Shown here: piece by piece, positions 27,601 through 41,699 of the stretch | Layout: every line of letters starts with the position of its first letter | How positions within the stretch are numbered: position 1 is the first letter of the stretch | Assembly: GCA_022578965.1 (NCBI GenBank) | Contig: MU400547.1 | Span: 1-64,000, forward strand | From: Xylaria sp. FL1777 | Taxonomy: Eukaryota; Ascomycota; Sordariomycetes; Xylariales; Xylariaceae | Direction: 5' to 3' | Length of the DNA stretch: 64,000 nt | Made by a program: the position numbers and the translations under genes | Notes under the pieces: generated by a model | Told to the model about the DNA's origin: nothing | The model's database searches: none | Seen by the model: only the letters and a program-made list of their open reading frames with translations

Positions 27601-30011
27601 TATTAACTAATACTAGTTATATGTTATAAAATATTACTATTTATTACAGTTATAGCAAAAAACTCAAAAGTATATATATAGCATAATAAACCACTTAAAC
27701 TTGGGCTATTTTTTTATACTTTGTACTGCTAATAAAGCAGCTATTTTTAACATATATTATATACTTGCTTAAATAAAAACAAGGTTTCTTTGCGTAAATT
27801 GTTCTGTTTATCTTTTAACTTAACTAATTAATTATGCTTATGTTTTAATTATTGCTAGTGTTTTTTTCACCTTATAATTACTTACTTTATAAACTAAACA
27901 TAAAAAGTATAATAGCAGTTTATTTTAGCTAATAATAACAAGAAATGTTTTAATATATAGCAGCTAAAACATACGTTATTTAATAATAATAATAAATAGT
28001 TTAGTTTAACAGTCCGCTATTTAATTAACATAAAACATAAATTAACTATAATATAATATATAGCTTTAGCAGTAAAGTTTTAGTTATTAATTAATTTAAG
28101 TATAATAATTATATAGTTATAAGCTTTAATAGTTTAACATAATATATATATAATAAATTTATATTTATAAAAGTTGTTTTAGTACTAAGCATAATATAAC
28201 GTTTTACTTAAAAACAAAGCTTTTAGTTTTGCATTATTAACTAGTCAACTATTATTTAGCTCTAGATAGCAAAATATAAAACGTAAAAAGTTAAGCGCTA
28301 CATTTATTACCTAAATATTAAGCAAACTATAACAATTATAAATAAATAGCTAGTTTGCTATAATGCTAATTTTATATATTACTAATAGTTCTTAAAAGTT
28401 ATTACTATTAAAAGAAAAGTTGTTATAAATCTTTAATAAATATATAAGCTTAGCAAAATTTGTTAATTAAGTATAAAAAAATAAAAACCAATAGTATTAT
28501 ATAGTATACTATGCAGCTATAATTATAAAACCTCGGAGTACTTTAGCTAAACTATTACTAGTTATTAAACAGCAGCTAAAAGTAATAACTAGCACATTAA
28601 TATAGTTTATATAAATATTAATAATATATATAAGCTATTTTTTAGGTTAATAACTATTGCTAAAAAGCTTAAAGTAAATAAAAAAGCAGCGCAATATAGC
28701 AAATAAAATAATAATATAACTAAATCTTTATTAACCAAAATAAGTTGTTTTTAAAAAATAAAAAACATAAAGATATAATCTAAAACAATATAGTTATAAT
28801 AAAACTATATATAATCTTGATTTTTTATAAAAAGCAATATATTTAATAATTAATAAATAAAAGTTTATTATAATTAATAAAAGCAATATATAGCAAAGCA
28901 AAAAAATTTACTTTTATTTTATATACTTTACTACAAAAATATGTTATAAAAACATAAAACATTAAAACACTTTAGCAAGAATTAAACTAGTATAGCTATT
29001 AACTAAACAAAAGTATTATAGCATAAGTATTTCTAATGCTAATAATACATAATATATGCTGCTTAAACTTAACAAAAAGTATAAAACAAAAGTATATTAG
29101 TTTTTAAAAAGATCAGAATAAATATATTAAAAGCATTTCTAATAATTAAAAAAAAAAAAGAAAGAATGCTATATATATAAAAAACAAGCAGCTTTAATTG
29201 CTTGTTTTTTTAAAATAAAATCTAACAATATTTTTTAGTATTATTAATACTTAAAACATAATAGCTACAAGTATTAATACTAATATATATAGCTTAAGAA
29301 GTATATATTTATAAAAGCCTTTAGTAGCTAAATATAGCTTAGTTATATAGCTAAGCATCAAAATATTACTGCAATATTTTTGCTTTTACAGTAAACTCTT
29401 TATAAACTATATTACTAAAAATAGCTATATTTTAATTATTAACTTTAATTAATTCTGTTTTGTTTAAATGCTAAATTTCTAATGTTTTAATTAATTAAGT
29501 ATATTTAAAAGTAGTTATAAAATAAATATACTATATCTTTTTTTTATACTTAAAAAAAAATATAGTTTTTATAAGCTTTTTTGCTTTATTTTAATACAGA
29601 AAAATATAAAAATTAAAGTATTTATAGGCTTCTATAAACATATTATATAGTAAAACAACATAAAACAATATATTATTTTAAAAAAAAAAATAACTAATAA
29701 TGCTATAACAGCGTATTTTATAGTATTATGTTATATTTACTTAGCAATACATTTTAATTATAACGTAAAAAACTAAAAGTTATATAGCAAGTTAAGCTAA
29801 AGCATTAACTTTTTATTTTTATTTAAGTAGCTTTTTTAGTAAAATGTTAAGTTAGCTAAAGCTTAAAATAGCCGTTTAATATAGCGTTAGCTAATTAATT
29901 TTAATTAACTAAATTTAATTACTTGTATTAAAAGCAATAATTTGCTACTTTGTTACAAATATAATTTATATTAAGTTAAACGTATTTATTAATTAAAAAA
30001 AGTGTAAATTA

Positions 30012-30076
30012 GTAAGTTAATAAATAAGTTAACTAATTAACTAACTAGCTAATTAATTAGCTAACTAGCTAATTAA
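30012..30076. repeat. Palindromic TTAA/CTAG-rich patch
   Basis: The sequence CTAACTAGCTAATTA occurs twice, with overlapping perfect palindromes such as AGCTAATTAATTAGCT. It could form a cruciform or simply reflect low complexity. Confidence 0.7.
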
Positions 30077-31117
30077 ACGCTTTAGTTTAAAACTTAGCTA
30101 AAATAGTAGTATTTATAGCAGTAATTAATTAATATAAAAACAAAAGTGTTATACTTTTAGCAAAGTTTATAGCTATATATATTAAGTAAGTTAATTAATT
30201 AAATAAGTATAAATTAGCTTATAAAGCTATTAGTGTTGTTAAATAACTGTATAATTAAAAAAAAGTCCTAAAAACAACCTAAAATAACTTGTATACTATA
30301 AGCTATTTAAAAAAACATAAGTATTTTTAAAACAATATAAATTATATTGCATATAAAGTACTTTAGTTTCTAAGAAAATTTTAAACGTTCATAAAATTTA
30401 TAAAGTTTATACGTTAATAATGCAGTAAAAGCATAAAAGTATTGCTGCTTAAAAACAAAATTCTTAAATTAAGAAGTAAAAGTACTTTAAAACTAGCACT
30501 AATTATATTATGCGCTAAATATTTTAAAGAACTTAAAGAAATATTAGTTTAAAAAGTTAAATAGTTTAATAAAAGTGTTTAGTTATAAAATCGTTAAAAA
30601 TAAAAAAGCCAGCAGAAATATAATAAACTAATTGTTTAATTTAAGCTATTTTACCAAAAGTATTATTAAATTATAATTAATATATATTTAAAAGTGGTTT
30701 ATATAAATTAGTACTACAAAAAAAATAAGTTTAGTTTAGCAATAGTTTTGCAAAACTGTTTAGCTATTAAAAGTTCTAAAATAGCTTTGCAAAAATGTTT
30801 AGCTATTTTAATTAATAGTTAGTTTATATGCAATATATATATTAACATGTTTAATTTATATTTAAACAATATAGCATATATATAAATATATATAGTTAAA
30901 AAAGTTGTTTAAAAGTAAATAAAAAAAAAAGTTGCTAATAAAGTTATAACTTACCTAAGTAAAGATTTTTTAAGCATTATTAAAATTAAAAAATAAAATG
31001 CAATTTATATAAAAATGTACTAATTGCAAAAATAGCTAATAAAGCTATATATAGCTAAAGTATTAATTATATAAATATTAAAAAGAATGCTTGTTTGCTT
31101 ACTTTTGCTAATTTTAC

Positions 31118-31545
31118 TTGTTTTAATAATTAACTTTACTATTATTATTACTACTATTACTTTAGCTTACGCTTACTTTAGTACGTCTGCAGATTTAATT
31201 TGTAGCTAAAAATAACTGCTAACTTATTGCAGTTATTTAAAAATCTACTTTGCTTTAGCTACTATATTTTTTATAGTATATATTTTTGTTCGGCTTAATT
31301 TAAGTATATATACTAATTAATGTTTAGCTTTTATATATTATAAACTGCTTATTATAATGCTTTTTAGCAGTAATACTAATCCTGAAAATAAAAGTAAATA
31401 ACTTAATGCAATAAAGTCATATTTAGCTAATATTTATAAAATATATGTTTATTAAGCATACTAAAATCCTAAAGCTATGCTATTATTACATTAACTATAT
31501 TATAGTAGTATATAACATTTTTTTTATTATTAGCCTTTTATTATT
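31118..31545 (+). repeat. Interspersed repeat R31/54, first copy
   Basis: This is homologous to 54395-54935 in the same orientation. Shared blocks are ATTAACTTTACTA plus a (TTA) run, then TAGCTTACGCTT(A/G)CTTTAGTA, CTTTGCTTTAGCTAC or CTTTGCTATAGCTGC, and TTTATTAAGCATACTAAAAT. The second copy is about 110 bp longer. This copy is directly followed by a MITE copy at 31553; the second copy is not. They are therefore separate repeats lying next to each other. Confidence 0.75.
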
Positions 31546-31552
31546 AACTATT

Positions 31553-31858
31553 AAAATAAAATAAAATAGCTAAACAAGCTAACTAGCTAATTAAAGTAAG
31601 TTTAAGCTAAGTTATATAATAAAAATAAAAAAATAAATATTACACTAAATTTTAAAGCATAAACTTAAACATTATAAATAACATAATAAAAATTAGCTAT
31701 AGTTACTTTATTTATATTATTATATAGCCTTTTTATTAATTGTTTTATTTTTTAATTTATATATAGCTTAATTACTTAAATGTATAAGTTATAACTTATT
31801 TTTTTATAATTAAAATATTATAGTAAATTTAGCACAATTATACTACTACAATTTTTTA
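31553..31858 (+). mobile_element. MITE-like repeat, copy A
   Basis: This is a non-coding repeat of about 306 bp sharing nearly its whole length with 48980-49290 (+) and 38910-39216 (-). Core text such as GTAAGTTTAAGCTAAGTTAT and AAAGCATAAACTTAAA is conserved in all three copies. It is a heavily mutated copy: where copy B keeps TGA, TCG and TCT, this one has TAA, TTG and TTT. The ends are weak inverted repeats, best seen in copies B and D. Confidence 0.75.
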
Positions 31859-33240
31859 TTTATAACAAATAATACTATAAAACTTATAAACAGATAATTT
31901 ATTATTATTAACTTATATGTTTAATTTATTTATTAATTAATTGTTATAATCTTTATATATAAGTTATAATATATTATACTTAGCTGCTTTAGCTAATAAT
32001 AAGCAAAATTTACTTAGTATAAGCAATTTAGCTATAATTAGCAATAAGCATTTAAGCTAGCAGTTTTTAATTAATAAAGCTTAAAATAAACATATAAAAA
32101 TATTAAACTATTTTTTTTAGCTTAGCTTGCAAAGCGTTTTTATTTTTTTCGGTAAAACAGCAATTAAGTGTTAAAAAGCTAATATAATTTTTAAAATAGC
32201 ATAGCTAGAAAACTTATTACTAAAAACCCTTAAAGAGCTAAAAAAAAGAAATTTTTACTAAAAAACTAATGCTTTTTAAAAAAAAAAACACAATTGCTTT
32301 CGTATAAACAAAAAAAATAAAAAATAAGCTTAAAAAAGAATAAATATTGCTAAAACCTTTAAAAGTTATAATATAAGCAAATTTAATGCTTATTTATACT
32401 AAACAAGTTTAAACTTACGCGTTAATATAAAAAGTAGTTAATAATTAAAAATATACTTTGTTTTTTAAGCTAATATTATTTTTTATTAAAGAATAAAAAG
32501 CAAGGTTTTCTAGTTATAAGCTAGCTATTGCTTAAAAACTTTACGTAAAACGCAACTATTGCTTTTTTATAGTACTTATTTTTAAATAAGCAAGCCTTAA
32601 AAAAAAGAAAAAAGCATGCTATTTTTATAAGTAAAAAAGCTATAAAAAAATAAAGCTTGTTTAATAAAACTAAAGTAATAAAGTTCTTTAAGAAATTATA
32701 TAATAATTTAAATAAAATGTTATATAAAAATCTTTATAAAATATTAAACATTTAAATAAATAAAAAATCCAGGCTAATTTTTACTCTAAAAAAACAAAAA
32801 AAGCACATAAAGCATAAAAAAAAGTTAATTATTTATATAATTATAACTTTAATAAACCTTTATATACTACTATTAATACTATTAAGCTAACTATTAATAT
32901 AACTATACTAACTATTAAAAAAGTTATTATTAAAAAGCAGCAAGTAAAACTAGCTTAATACTTTGCTTATAATTAAAACATAAATAATATTACTAAGCAA
33001 ATATAATAACTAAAGTTAAAACAAAAAAACATAGCAATTATAAAAAAAAAACTAAAAGAAATGCTAGAAAAACTACAGAATTAATATGTTTAGCTTATCA
33101 ATTAAGAATTATAAGCACTACAATATTACAAAATTAATATAAACCTGTTAAAAAAGCAAATATTTAGCATTAATACTATAACTTCTAAGTATTTATAAAA
33201 AAATAAATATAATTCTAAAAAACAAAAACAAAATAAATAA

Positions 33241-35760
33241 TTATTTAATTTTTTATAACAAATAAAATTAAATAATCTTTATTTAGCAAAAGTAACTATT
33301 TATTAAAAATGTAATATAAATAATTACTATGTTTATAAGTGCAGCTTTATTTACAAATTAAAACAAAAAAACATTATATATTAAAACTTTAAATAGTGTT
33401 TAAAAAAGCTAGGATTTTTTGCAAGCTTTAAATGCATAAAAGTTCTCTTAAAAGTTATAAAAATCAGCAAAAATAAAAAAAGAATACTTAACGCTACAAT
33501 AAAATAAATATATAATTTTGTTTTAAGCAATAATAAGCTATTAAAGCAAAAAGCTTATTATTAACTTTAAAAAAAAAACCTTGTTTTAAATAATAAAGAT
33601 TTAAATGTTAAAATAAAAAGCAAACAAAAGAAACTAAAGAATAAAAAACTTTACTAGCTAAAAAACAAGCAGCTAGCTTAATTTTTAAGTAAAAAATTTA
33701 ATAATTAAACCTTTATATCTTATAAAATAAAATTAGCAAAAGCTTATAATATTAAAAAAAACAACTTAATAAACAGTAAGCTAAATAATAGCTTTATTAT
33801 AACTAATTAAAACTTTATATAAAGCACTTTTTATAATATAAACAGCACTAAAATTTTGTAAAGCTATATACTAAGCAAAAAAATTAGCATAAATGTGTTT
33901 TAAGCTAATTATTATAAACTTTTATTAAAAAAAGCTACTTTTTACTAAACAAAAGGTAAAAAAAAACCTAAAAAGCTAAAAAAAAAGCTTTTTATAAATT
34001 AAACAATTAAAAAAGTTTATTTAAATAATAACAAGTTTTTTACTTAACTTAACACTAAAAATACATAAATAAACAATAATTCTTTTAAGCAAAATATCTT
34101 ATTAAAAACAAAAGGTTTTAATTATTAAAGACCTTAAAAAATACAAAAAGTAAAGCTTACAAAAAAAAATTTAGAATTTAAAAAAATGTAAGTTAAAAAG
34201 TCTAAAAACTTTTTAAATAAAAAAACAAATGTTATTTTTAAAAATCTTATAATAAAAGTTCTAAAGTACTTTAGTGTTTTTATTTAAATAATTGCTTAAA
34301 TAAAAGCTAAATTATATTTTAAAGTAGCAAAAGTTTTTAAGCTAATGCTAAAAATAATACTACTGCTTTTAAATAACTTTAGCAAAAGTTTAAATTAATA
34401 AATTAAGCTAAATATGCTATAGCTTATTTTAAAAAAAAAAAGCAATAAATTAAAATATAAAGCTTAACTAAAAACTTTATTATACAAAATTTTAACTTAA
34501 GTAAACATAAAAAATGCTTTCTTTTATAAAAGCGTAAACTTTTTAAAAAAAAACATAAAATCTTAATAAATAGCAGCTAAAAAAATATAAGTAAGCTTTT
34601 AGCTAATATTATAATTAGCTAATTAACCTAATAAACAAAGATTGTTAAGTAGCACTTATAAAACTAGCTTTTTATTAAATTATTTAGTAGCATAAATTAA
34701 TAATAAAATAAATTATAACAGTTTTATTATATATATTTATATGCTTTAACCTAGCTTTATAACTGCTTTTTTAAAAAAGCATTACTACAAAATAATAAAA
34801 GTTATTTGCAATTAAAACTAATAAAATAATTAAGTAATATTGTTTTTTACTTATATTGCTTTAAACTTTTAAACGTTAAAAAACAAGTTAAAGTTTAATA
34901 AAATGCTTTTAAGAATTTTAAACTAATATAACACTATATATCTATTATTTAAAAATAACCTAAAAAAATAAAGGTTGCTAATTGTTATATTTTTGCTGCT
35001 TTTTAAAAAAGTAATATTTTTAACTAAACTTTAACTTAGTGCTAATTTTATATTAATAACGCTAAAAGAAATAAATAAGCTTAAAAAGTTAACATAACTA
35101 GCATTAACGATTTTATAAAACATAAGCTAAAGCTTTAATTCTTTTAAACTAAAGATTTATAAAAAACATAATAATTATGCTAATAATAGCAGTTTAAACT
35201 TATTTAAAAAAATACTAAAGTATAGATTTTATAATAAAAAAGATTTAAGTTTAACAAATTATTTTAACTAGAAATATATAAGCTTTTTAGATTTATGTTT
35301 TATAATAGCTTTATTAATAGAACTGCAGAATATTTTAGCTATTTTTTTAAGCGTTATAAAGCTAAAAAAATTTATATAATTTTGCCTAGAGATTACTATA
35401 AAAATAAAAAACAAGATTTATAAAAATAATATTATTAAGATTATTAACTTTAAGGCATAATTTAATATTATTATGGATTTTTTTGTTAATAAAAATAGCT
35501 TTATTACTTAAAATACTAATATAACTTAAAAAAAATTTAACTAAATTAGCAATTTTATTAAATATGTTAAATGCTTTAAAACTACTATTTAAATAAATAA
35601 AAAATTATTATTTTTTTTGCTATATATAGTTAGTAAAAAACAAGCTATTTACTTTTTATTACTAAAAATAAACTTTATTATAAAATCTTAAATAAGTTTA
35701 TATTTTTAAGGCCTTTATATAATAGCTAACATAATACTAAAAACAAACTAAATTATTATA
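33241..35760 (+). pseudogene. Unidentified degenerate protein, about 840 codons in one frame
   Basis: A single plus-strand frame (codons beginning at 33241) remains coding-like for about 2.5 kb. It has only TAA/TAG stops and no frameshift. It is rich in K and N, which under GA>AA implies a strongly acidic ancestor, with aromatic and leucine-rich helices near the end. Visible pieces include IYKLKQKNIIY near the start, HYYKIIKVICN at about 34780, and ISNFIKYVKCF at about 35560. An early cysteine pair at 33310 and 33340 has no family-typical spacing. It resembles none of the gypsy or Helitron domains found elsewhere here. A DNA-transposon transposase or another long fungal repeat protein is possible; I do not recognise it. 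Confidence 0.5.
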
Positions 35761-38700
35761 TTAATAATAAACCACATTAAAAGCTTAAACCTAAAAACTT
35801 AAAAACGTTAATAATTAAAAAACTAATATATATTTGCTAAACTACTAGCTTAGCAAAAAAGCTATATAAAGCACAAAAGTTTTAAACCTTAAATAAAAAA
35901 TCTAATAATTAGCAAAAAGCAACAAAAGAAAAATTAAAAATATGCAATTTAAAAAAATATGCAAGTATAAACTTTTAAAAAAATTAAAACTTATATAATG
36001 TTATAACATTAGCAGTTTTTTTAATTTCTTTTATATAAAAAAATATTAAATTTTTTAAAAACCTAAAAATATAAAATAATAAAAAAGTTTGCGCTACTTT
36101 TAATAATAATTAATTACTTAAAATACTTTTAGTTACAATAAAAAAAACATTAAAGCAAAAAAACGCTAAAAGATTAACAATTATAAAAACTAAAAATTTT
36201 GCATACAAGTTAAGCAACAAAAATAACTTAATTATAGCTTTAATTTAAACATTATTAATTTTTTAAGCCTTTAAAACTAACAAATTAATAAGAAATAAAA
36301 CAATAATTTTAAACATAATATATAAAACAAAAAATAAAAAAATTTATTTTAAAAATAACATGCTATTTAATAGTACTATTTTATTTAAATCCTATAAGTA
36401 AAAAAAGCAAGCTTTAAAAAAAGCAAGCTATTACTTAAAAAATCTTGCGTTATTTTAACAAAATAGCATTTATTAAAACATATATTTATGTTTTAGTACT
36501 ACTTTTAAAGGCATTTAATTAATTGTTAAACAATTAGCTGCTTTTTTAGAAAAGCTTTATATAATTAACTTTACTTAGCAAAAAGCAGCATTACTAACTA
36601 AAATATAATATTACAAAAAAATAGCACTTTTTTAAGACTTTTCTAAAATAAAAAAAATTTATAATAAGATTTTTTCTTTTTATAAAATTAAAACAGTTTT
36701 TTATAAAGCATAACAAGTTTGCAGTATTTTAATTTTTAAACCTTTAAAAAATATTACTATAAAAGTTTTAAAAATTTAACTTAAGCATAGTATTTTTAAA
36801 AAAGCTTATAGTTTATATAAATACCTATTAATAAAAAAGCAAGCTATAGTTTTAGCTATAAAATATATATACTTAAGTTTAAAAAACAAAAGCACTAATA
36901 TTTATAAAAAAGTTTAAAAAGCATTTTTATATATTAAATTAATGCTTATTTTTAAAACTTTAGTTAGCTAAAACAAAACAATGCTTTACTTTTAGCATTT
37001 AACTTAAAACTAGCTTTTATTTTTTTAACATAAAAGTACATTTAGCTTTTGCAACTAAATCTTATATTTTTTATCTTATAAATTATAATATAATAGCTTT
37101 TATTATATTATAAGTTTTTAATAGCATTATAACTATAAAAGTAGCTTTTATAAGCAATTTAAGCTTTAATTAACATTTATTACTTACTTAAATATTTACT
37201 ACATATTAACAATACTTAAGTACTTTAATAACTTTTACTATTATGCAGTGCTATATTAAATACTGTTTATTTATATATATATATATATATTTGTTTGTTT
37301 TACTTTGTTTTAACAATTTTATTTATTATAACAATTATTTATTATGCTAAAATTCTTTGTTTTTTAAATGTTTAAGCTGTTTACTAATGCTTAAGTTATT
37401 AAACTATTTGTTATAATTAAAATGCTTTAGCTATTTAAGTTTTTTGCGCTATACTAAACAAAATTTAAGAAATCTTAATTGTTAAATTTATTAAGTAAAT
37501 AAAACTTATATGCTATAAATTATAAATATAGTTAAAGTTAACTATTATATATATAAAATATAAATATTTATAAAAGTTCTTTAAGATTATTTTATAAATA
37601 TAAAGCTTTAAGCTATAAATAAAGTTTTTAAAAACTATAATGTTTATATTAATTATATAATGCTGCTTGCTAAAAATGCTAATGTTTTCAAATTAATTAA
37701 TATATAATAAACCTAAAATAACTTTTGTTAAAAAGCAGTAAATATTATTGCTACTTTAAGATTTTATAAAGTAAGCTAAAAAAATGTTTTTAGTTGTTTA
37801 TTTGCTATTGCTTATGTTTAGCAACAAGCTTTATATATTTTTTTATAATATAATTTGCAATATACTTAAAGCTTTAAAGTTAATAATTACGTTTACTGCA
37901 TTATAGTTATAATAAAAGGTTTGCAACAAACCTAGTTAGCTAAATTAACAATAGCAATACTATATTATAAATAGATTAAAAAATTAACAAAAAATGTAGC
38001 ATTAGTATTAGTACTTATGCTTATAGTTTAAATAAAAAAAAGCAAAGCATTTTTATAATTTGCACGTTAATATTAGCTTTGTTTTTATTAATTTATTTTA
38101 TAGCTATAAATTATATACTATAGCTGCTTTAATTATACTATGCAAAACTTATTGTTTTATGCTTAAATTTCTAAAATAATCCTACTTAAAATTAATAAAA
38201 AGAATATAATATTTTTTGTTAATATATATATAGTATTTAAGGCATATTTATTAATATAAAAAATATTTAAATAAAAGTTGTTAATATGCTAATATAAATA
38301 GCTAAAAGAAATAATCTAGCTTTTTATAAACTAGTGCACTATATATAATAGCGCTTATAGCAAATTAAAAAAGCAAATAAAATTTTAACTAAAGTACTAA
38401 TTATTATAGTAACCTAAAAAAAAAAACACATATAAAATAGCTAAATAAGTCCTAAATATAAAAAGGCTTAATTATTATAACATAACTAAAAAATTAATTA
38501 ATTTATAGTTAGCTATATTAGTATAATAATAGTAAGCCTTAAATATAAAGCAGTAATAAGCTAGGCTTTTTATTAAACTAAAAAAAGTTTACTATAATTA
38601 TTAAGTAGAACTTAGGTATTTATTATAAAGCAAACTGCTAATTATAAACTTTAAAAAGCTGCTTATTATAAAATACTAACTATAGCTCTTTAAATAAAGC

Positions 38701-38900
38701 ATAATATAATAAAGCACTAAAAATAACAGCATTAAATTTTAAACATAAAACTACAAAAGCAAAAAAATAATATACTTAATTAAAAAATAAAGCAATTATA
38801 AAATTTATTATGCATTAAATACTATAACTTTACTGTAATGCTAAATTATTAAATATATAATGAATTTCCTTTTTAAGAACCCTATAACTACTTTTTTTCT
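35761..38900. other. AT-rich DNA without recognisable genes
   Basis: No family or domain was recognised. A TA microsatellite lies at 37270-37291. Frames are short and stop-dense. Confidence 0.4.
37270..37291. repeat. TA dinucleotide microsatellite
   Basis: Alternating TA run of about 20 bp, followed by a TTTG repeat. Confidence 0.85.
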
Positions 38901-38909
38901 AGCTTATTT

Positions 38910-39216
38910 ACTAAAATAAAGCAGTATAATTGCGCTAGATTTACTATAATATTTTAATTGCAAAAAAATAAGTTATAACTTATATATTTAAGCAATTAAG
39001 CTATATATAAATTAAAAAATAAAACAATTAATAAAAAAGCTATTTAATAATATAAATAAAGCAATTATAGCTAATTTCTATTATGTTTTTTATAATATTT
39101 AAGTTTATGCTTTTAAATTTAATATAACACTTATACTTTTATTTTTATTATATAACTTAGCTTAAACTTACTTTAATTAGTTAATTAGCTTGTTTAGCTA
39201 TTTTATTTTATTTTAA
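38910..39216 (-). mobile_element. MITE-like repeat, copy D (inverted)
   Basis: This is the reverse complement of the repeat at 31553 and 48980. It begins here as ACTAAAATAAAGCAG and ends as CTATTTTATTTTATTTT. The two ends are inverted matches of one another over about 13 bp (11 identical), which supports terminal inverted repeats. It keeps GCGCTAGA where copy A has GTGCTAAA, so it is intermediate in decay. Inversion relative to A and B shows the repeat is interspersed and not part of one large duplication. Confidence 0.75.
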
Positions 39217-40560
39217 TTTTTTTTTATTAAAATATAGCTGCTTTTAGTTTATTTTAATACTTATAATTATAAAGTTTTTTTTATTATTAACGTTTTTTAA
39301 ATAAAGTTAGTATTATTTTTCTTTGTTTATTTAGTTTTATAAGTTCTTTTTTATTTTTTTTACTATGTTTAAAAGTAGCTTAAGTTTTAGCGCTTATAAA
39401 AGCATTTTAGCTTTATTAAAACTAGTTTTAGCTTTTTTATATATTTAAATATATAAGCAAAAGCTTTTAAAAGTGCTTAGTATTTTCTTTAAAAAAGTGC
39501 TTATAAAAAGTTTATACTTTTTTTTTTTTAAACTATTAAGCTTAGCTAAGTTTTATACTTAGTTTGCTATACTTAAAAAAAAGAATATTTATAAGTATAT
39601 TTATAGCAAAATAATTTTGTATTTTTAAAACGTTTTTATATTGCTTATAATAAGACTTTTTTAGTATAAACGTTAGTTTTTTTTGCTAGAAATTCCCTTT
39701 GCGCTTTAAGGTAAAAAGTATTAAAAAAACAAAACAATTAATATTTAGCTTTTTTTTTAACGTTTTGCTTTTATTTTTTGCATTTTTAGTGCTTAATAAA
39801 GTAAAAGCTGTTTTTTTAGATCTAAAAAAAGTTATATTTAGTGCTTATAAAAGTTTATAAAGCTTAACGCTTATTAAAAGCAACAAGCATAAATTTTTTA
39901 GTAATTTAAAGCTAAAATGCTTTTTAAGGCTTTTTTTTATAAAAATAATAAGCTATATATAACTTTTTTAATTATTAATGCTTTTTTTTAAAAACTAGTT
40001 TATTAGGTTGCAAAATATGCAGTATAAATATAAAGGCTTAAAAAATCTGCACATATAAATGTTACGCTAAAAAAAGCAAAAAAGTATAAAATAGCTTAAA
40101 ATAACTTTTATATTAAAGTGCTTTATTGCTTAATATTTTTGCAATTTTTAGAAAACTTGTTTGTTATTTTTATTAGTAACATGCTTAAAGTTTAAAATAT
40201 ATACTACTTTTAAAACAGTATTAACAAAAATAATAATTTAATAATTATTTAAGCAATATTTTATTATAAAATATTTTATTTAAAGAGTTTTAGCAATTAT
40301 TATAGCTTACTTTATATTTTGTTAGTTTATAAAGAAGTTTTTTATAAACTAGCTATACTTAAGCTTAATATTTATTTTTAAAGTTTTGCTTTTTTTATTT
40401 ATATATAGCTAAAGCAATATATTTAGTAAAGCTTTTAATTTATGCTTATTTAGCTATTTTTTAGCATTTAGCTTTATAAGAACGTTTATAATATAAATAG
40501 CTTTAAACTTTTATAACACTATATTTATTTTATAAAAGTTTTTATAGCAGCTAAAAATAA
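39217..40560 (-). other. T-rich block, probable minus-strand transposon remnant
   Basis: This continues the T-rich character of 40561-41700, where a minus-strand frame can be followed. I did not resolve a domain in this part. Confidence 0.3.
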
Positions 40561-41040
40561 TAAAACTTTTTTAGTAATTTAAATACTTTTATTTATACTA
40601 GTAAGTTTTTTTAGCAGCTATTTATTGCTTTAAAAAAAAGGTTTTTAGCTATTGCTGCTTATTATTTTTATATATTATTTTTAAAACTTTATTTAGCAAA
40701 AAACAATAAACTGGTTTTTATTTATTATAAACTTTAAGCTTATTAAAGTATTTAAGGTTATTATTTTTTTAATAATCGTTTAAAGCTTTTTTTAGTAATA
40801 GCTTTTTTAGAGCTTTTATAAATATTAACTGTAAAATGTTTAGCTTTTATGTTATAAGTTTTTATTCTTTATATAGTTTTAGCTTTATTGCTAAAACTAT
40901 TAAAGATTTTATAAATATAACGTTAAACTTATTAAAGCATAAATTATTGCTATTATAATAATTTTTAATTATAAATAAAAACTATATTAGTATTACAGAA
41001 CTTTTTATAGCTATAAACTTAAACATTTAGCTTATAGTTT
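40561..41040 (-). pseudogene. Unidentified degenerate minus-strand frame
   Basis: About 160 codons can be followed on the minus strand with only TAA/TAG interruptions. Pieces include MFKFIAIKSSVILI near the upstream end (about 41030), then LIVLAIKLKLYKE and a KPVYCFLLNKVLKIIY stretch near 40660. The text looks helical and, after allowing for GA>AA, acidic. No catalytic motif was recognised. It probably belongs to a decayed transposon occupying the T-rich block 39.2-41.7 kb. Confidence 0.35.
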
Positions 41041-41699
41041 ATAAAAATTTCTCTAGAAATCCTTTTATTAGTTTAAGCATATAAAATAGCGTTTTATTTA
41101 CGTTTATTAAGTAATCCTATATAATAAAATATACTAAATAAACTTTTCTTTAAAAAATAATTGTTTTTTTACTATATACTAAATTAAAAAAGTAAATATT
41201 TTTTTTTAAAATTATATATATTATAAACTATTAATATTTTAACGTTTTTTTATTACAATATTCTTTATATATTATAAATATTAATCTTTTTTATATTTGT
41301 TAAACTAAGTTTAAAAAAAAATTTTAGCAAGCTTTGCTATTTTTAAAAAATAAATAGCTAAAGCGGTTTTTTAGTACTACTTTTTTGCTTTTTTTTAGGT
41401 TTTTAAAAAACAAGCACCTTATAAAAGTTACTTTTTTTTTAATAAAAAAGAACTTTAAAACAAATTTTAAAAAAACGTTAACTAAAAAAAGCAACATATT
41501 TTTTAATTAAACATCTTTTACATTTAGCTTATTAATTTATAAAAAAAGCATACAAGCTAAATATTTTTTGTACTTTAAGCTATTAATAAACATTAGCTTT
41601 TTTTTAAAGCTATTTTTAAAAAGCTTTTAATTCTTAAAAAAAAGCTTTTTATAGCTAGTTATAAGATCTACATATATATACTTGTTTTTTTTTCCTTTT

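Larger units (their letters stand above)
23061..31100. other. AT-rich DNA, mostly unassigned
   Basis: There are dense stops on both strands and no recognised domain. It holds TTAA-type low-complexity runs (24520-24560, 24669-24697, 30012-30076) and poly-A/T tracts. A few GC scraps such as CCTCGGAGTAC near 28531 stand out. Confidence 0.4.
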
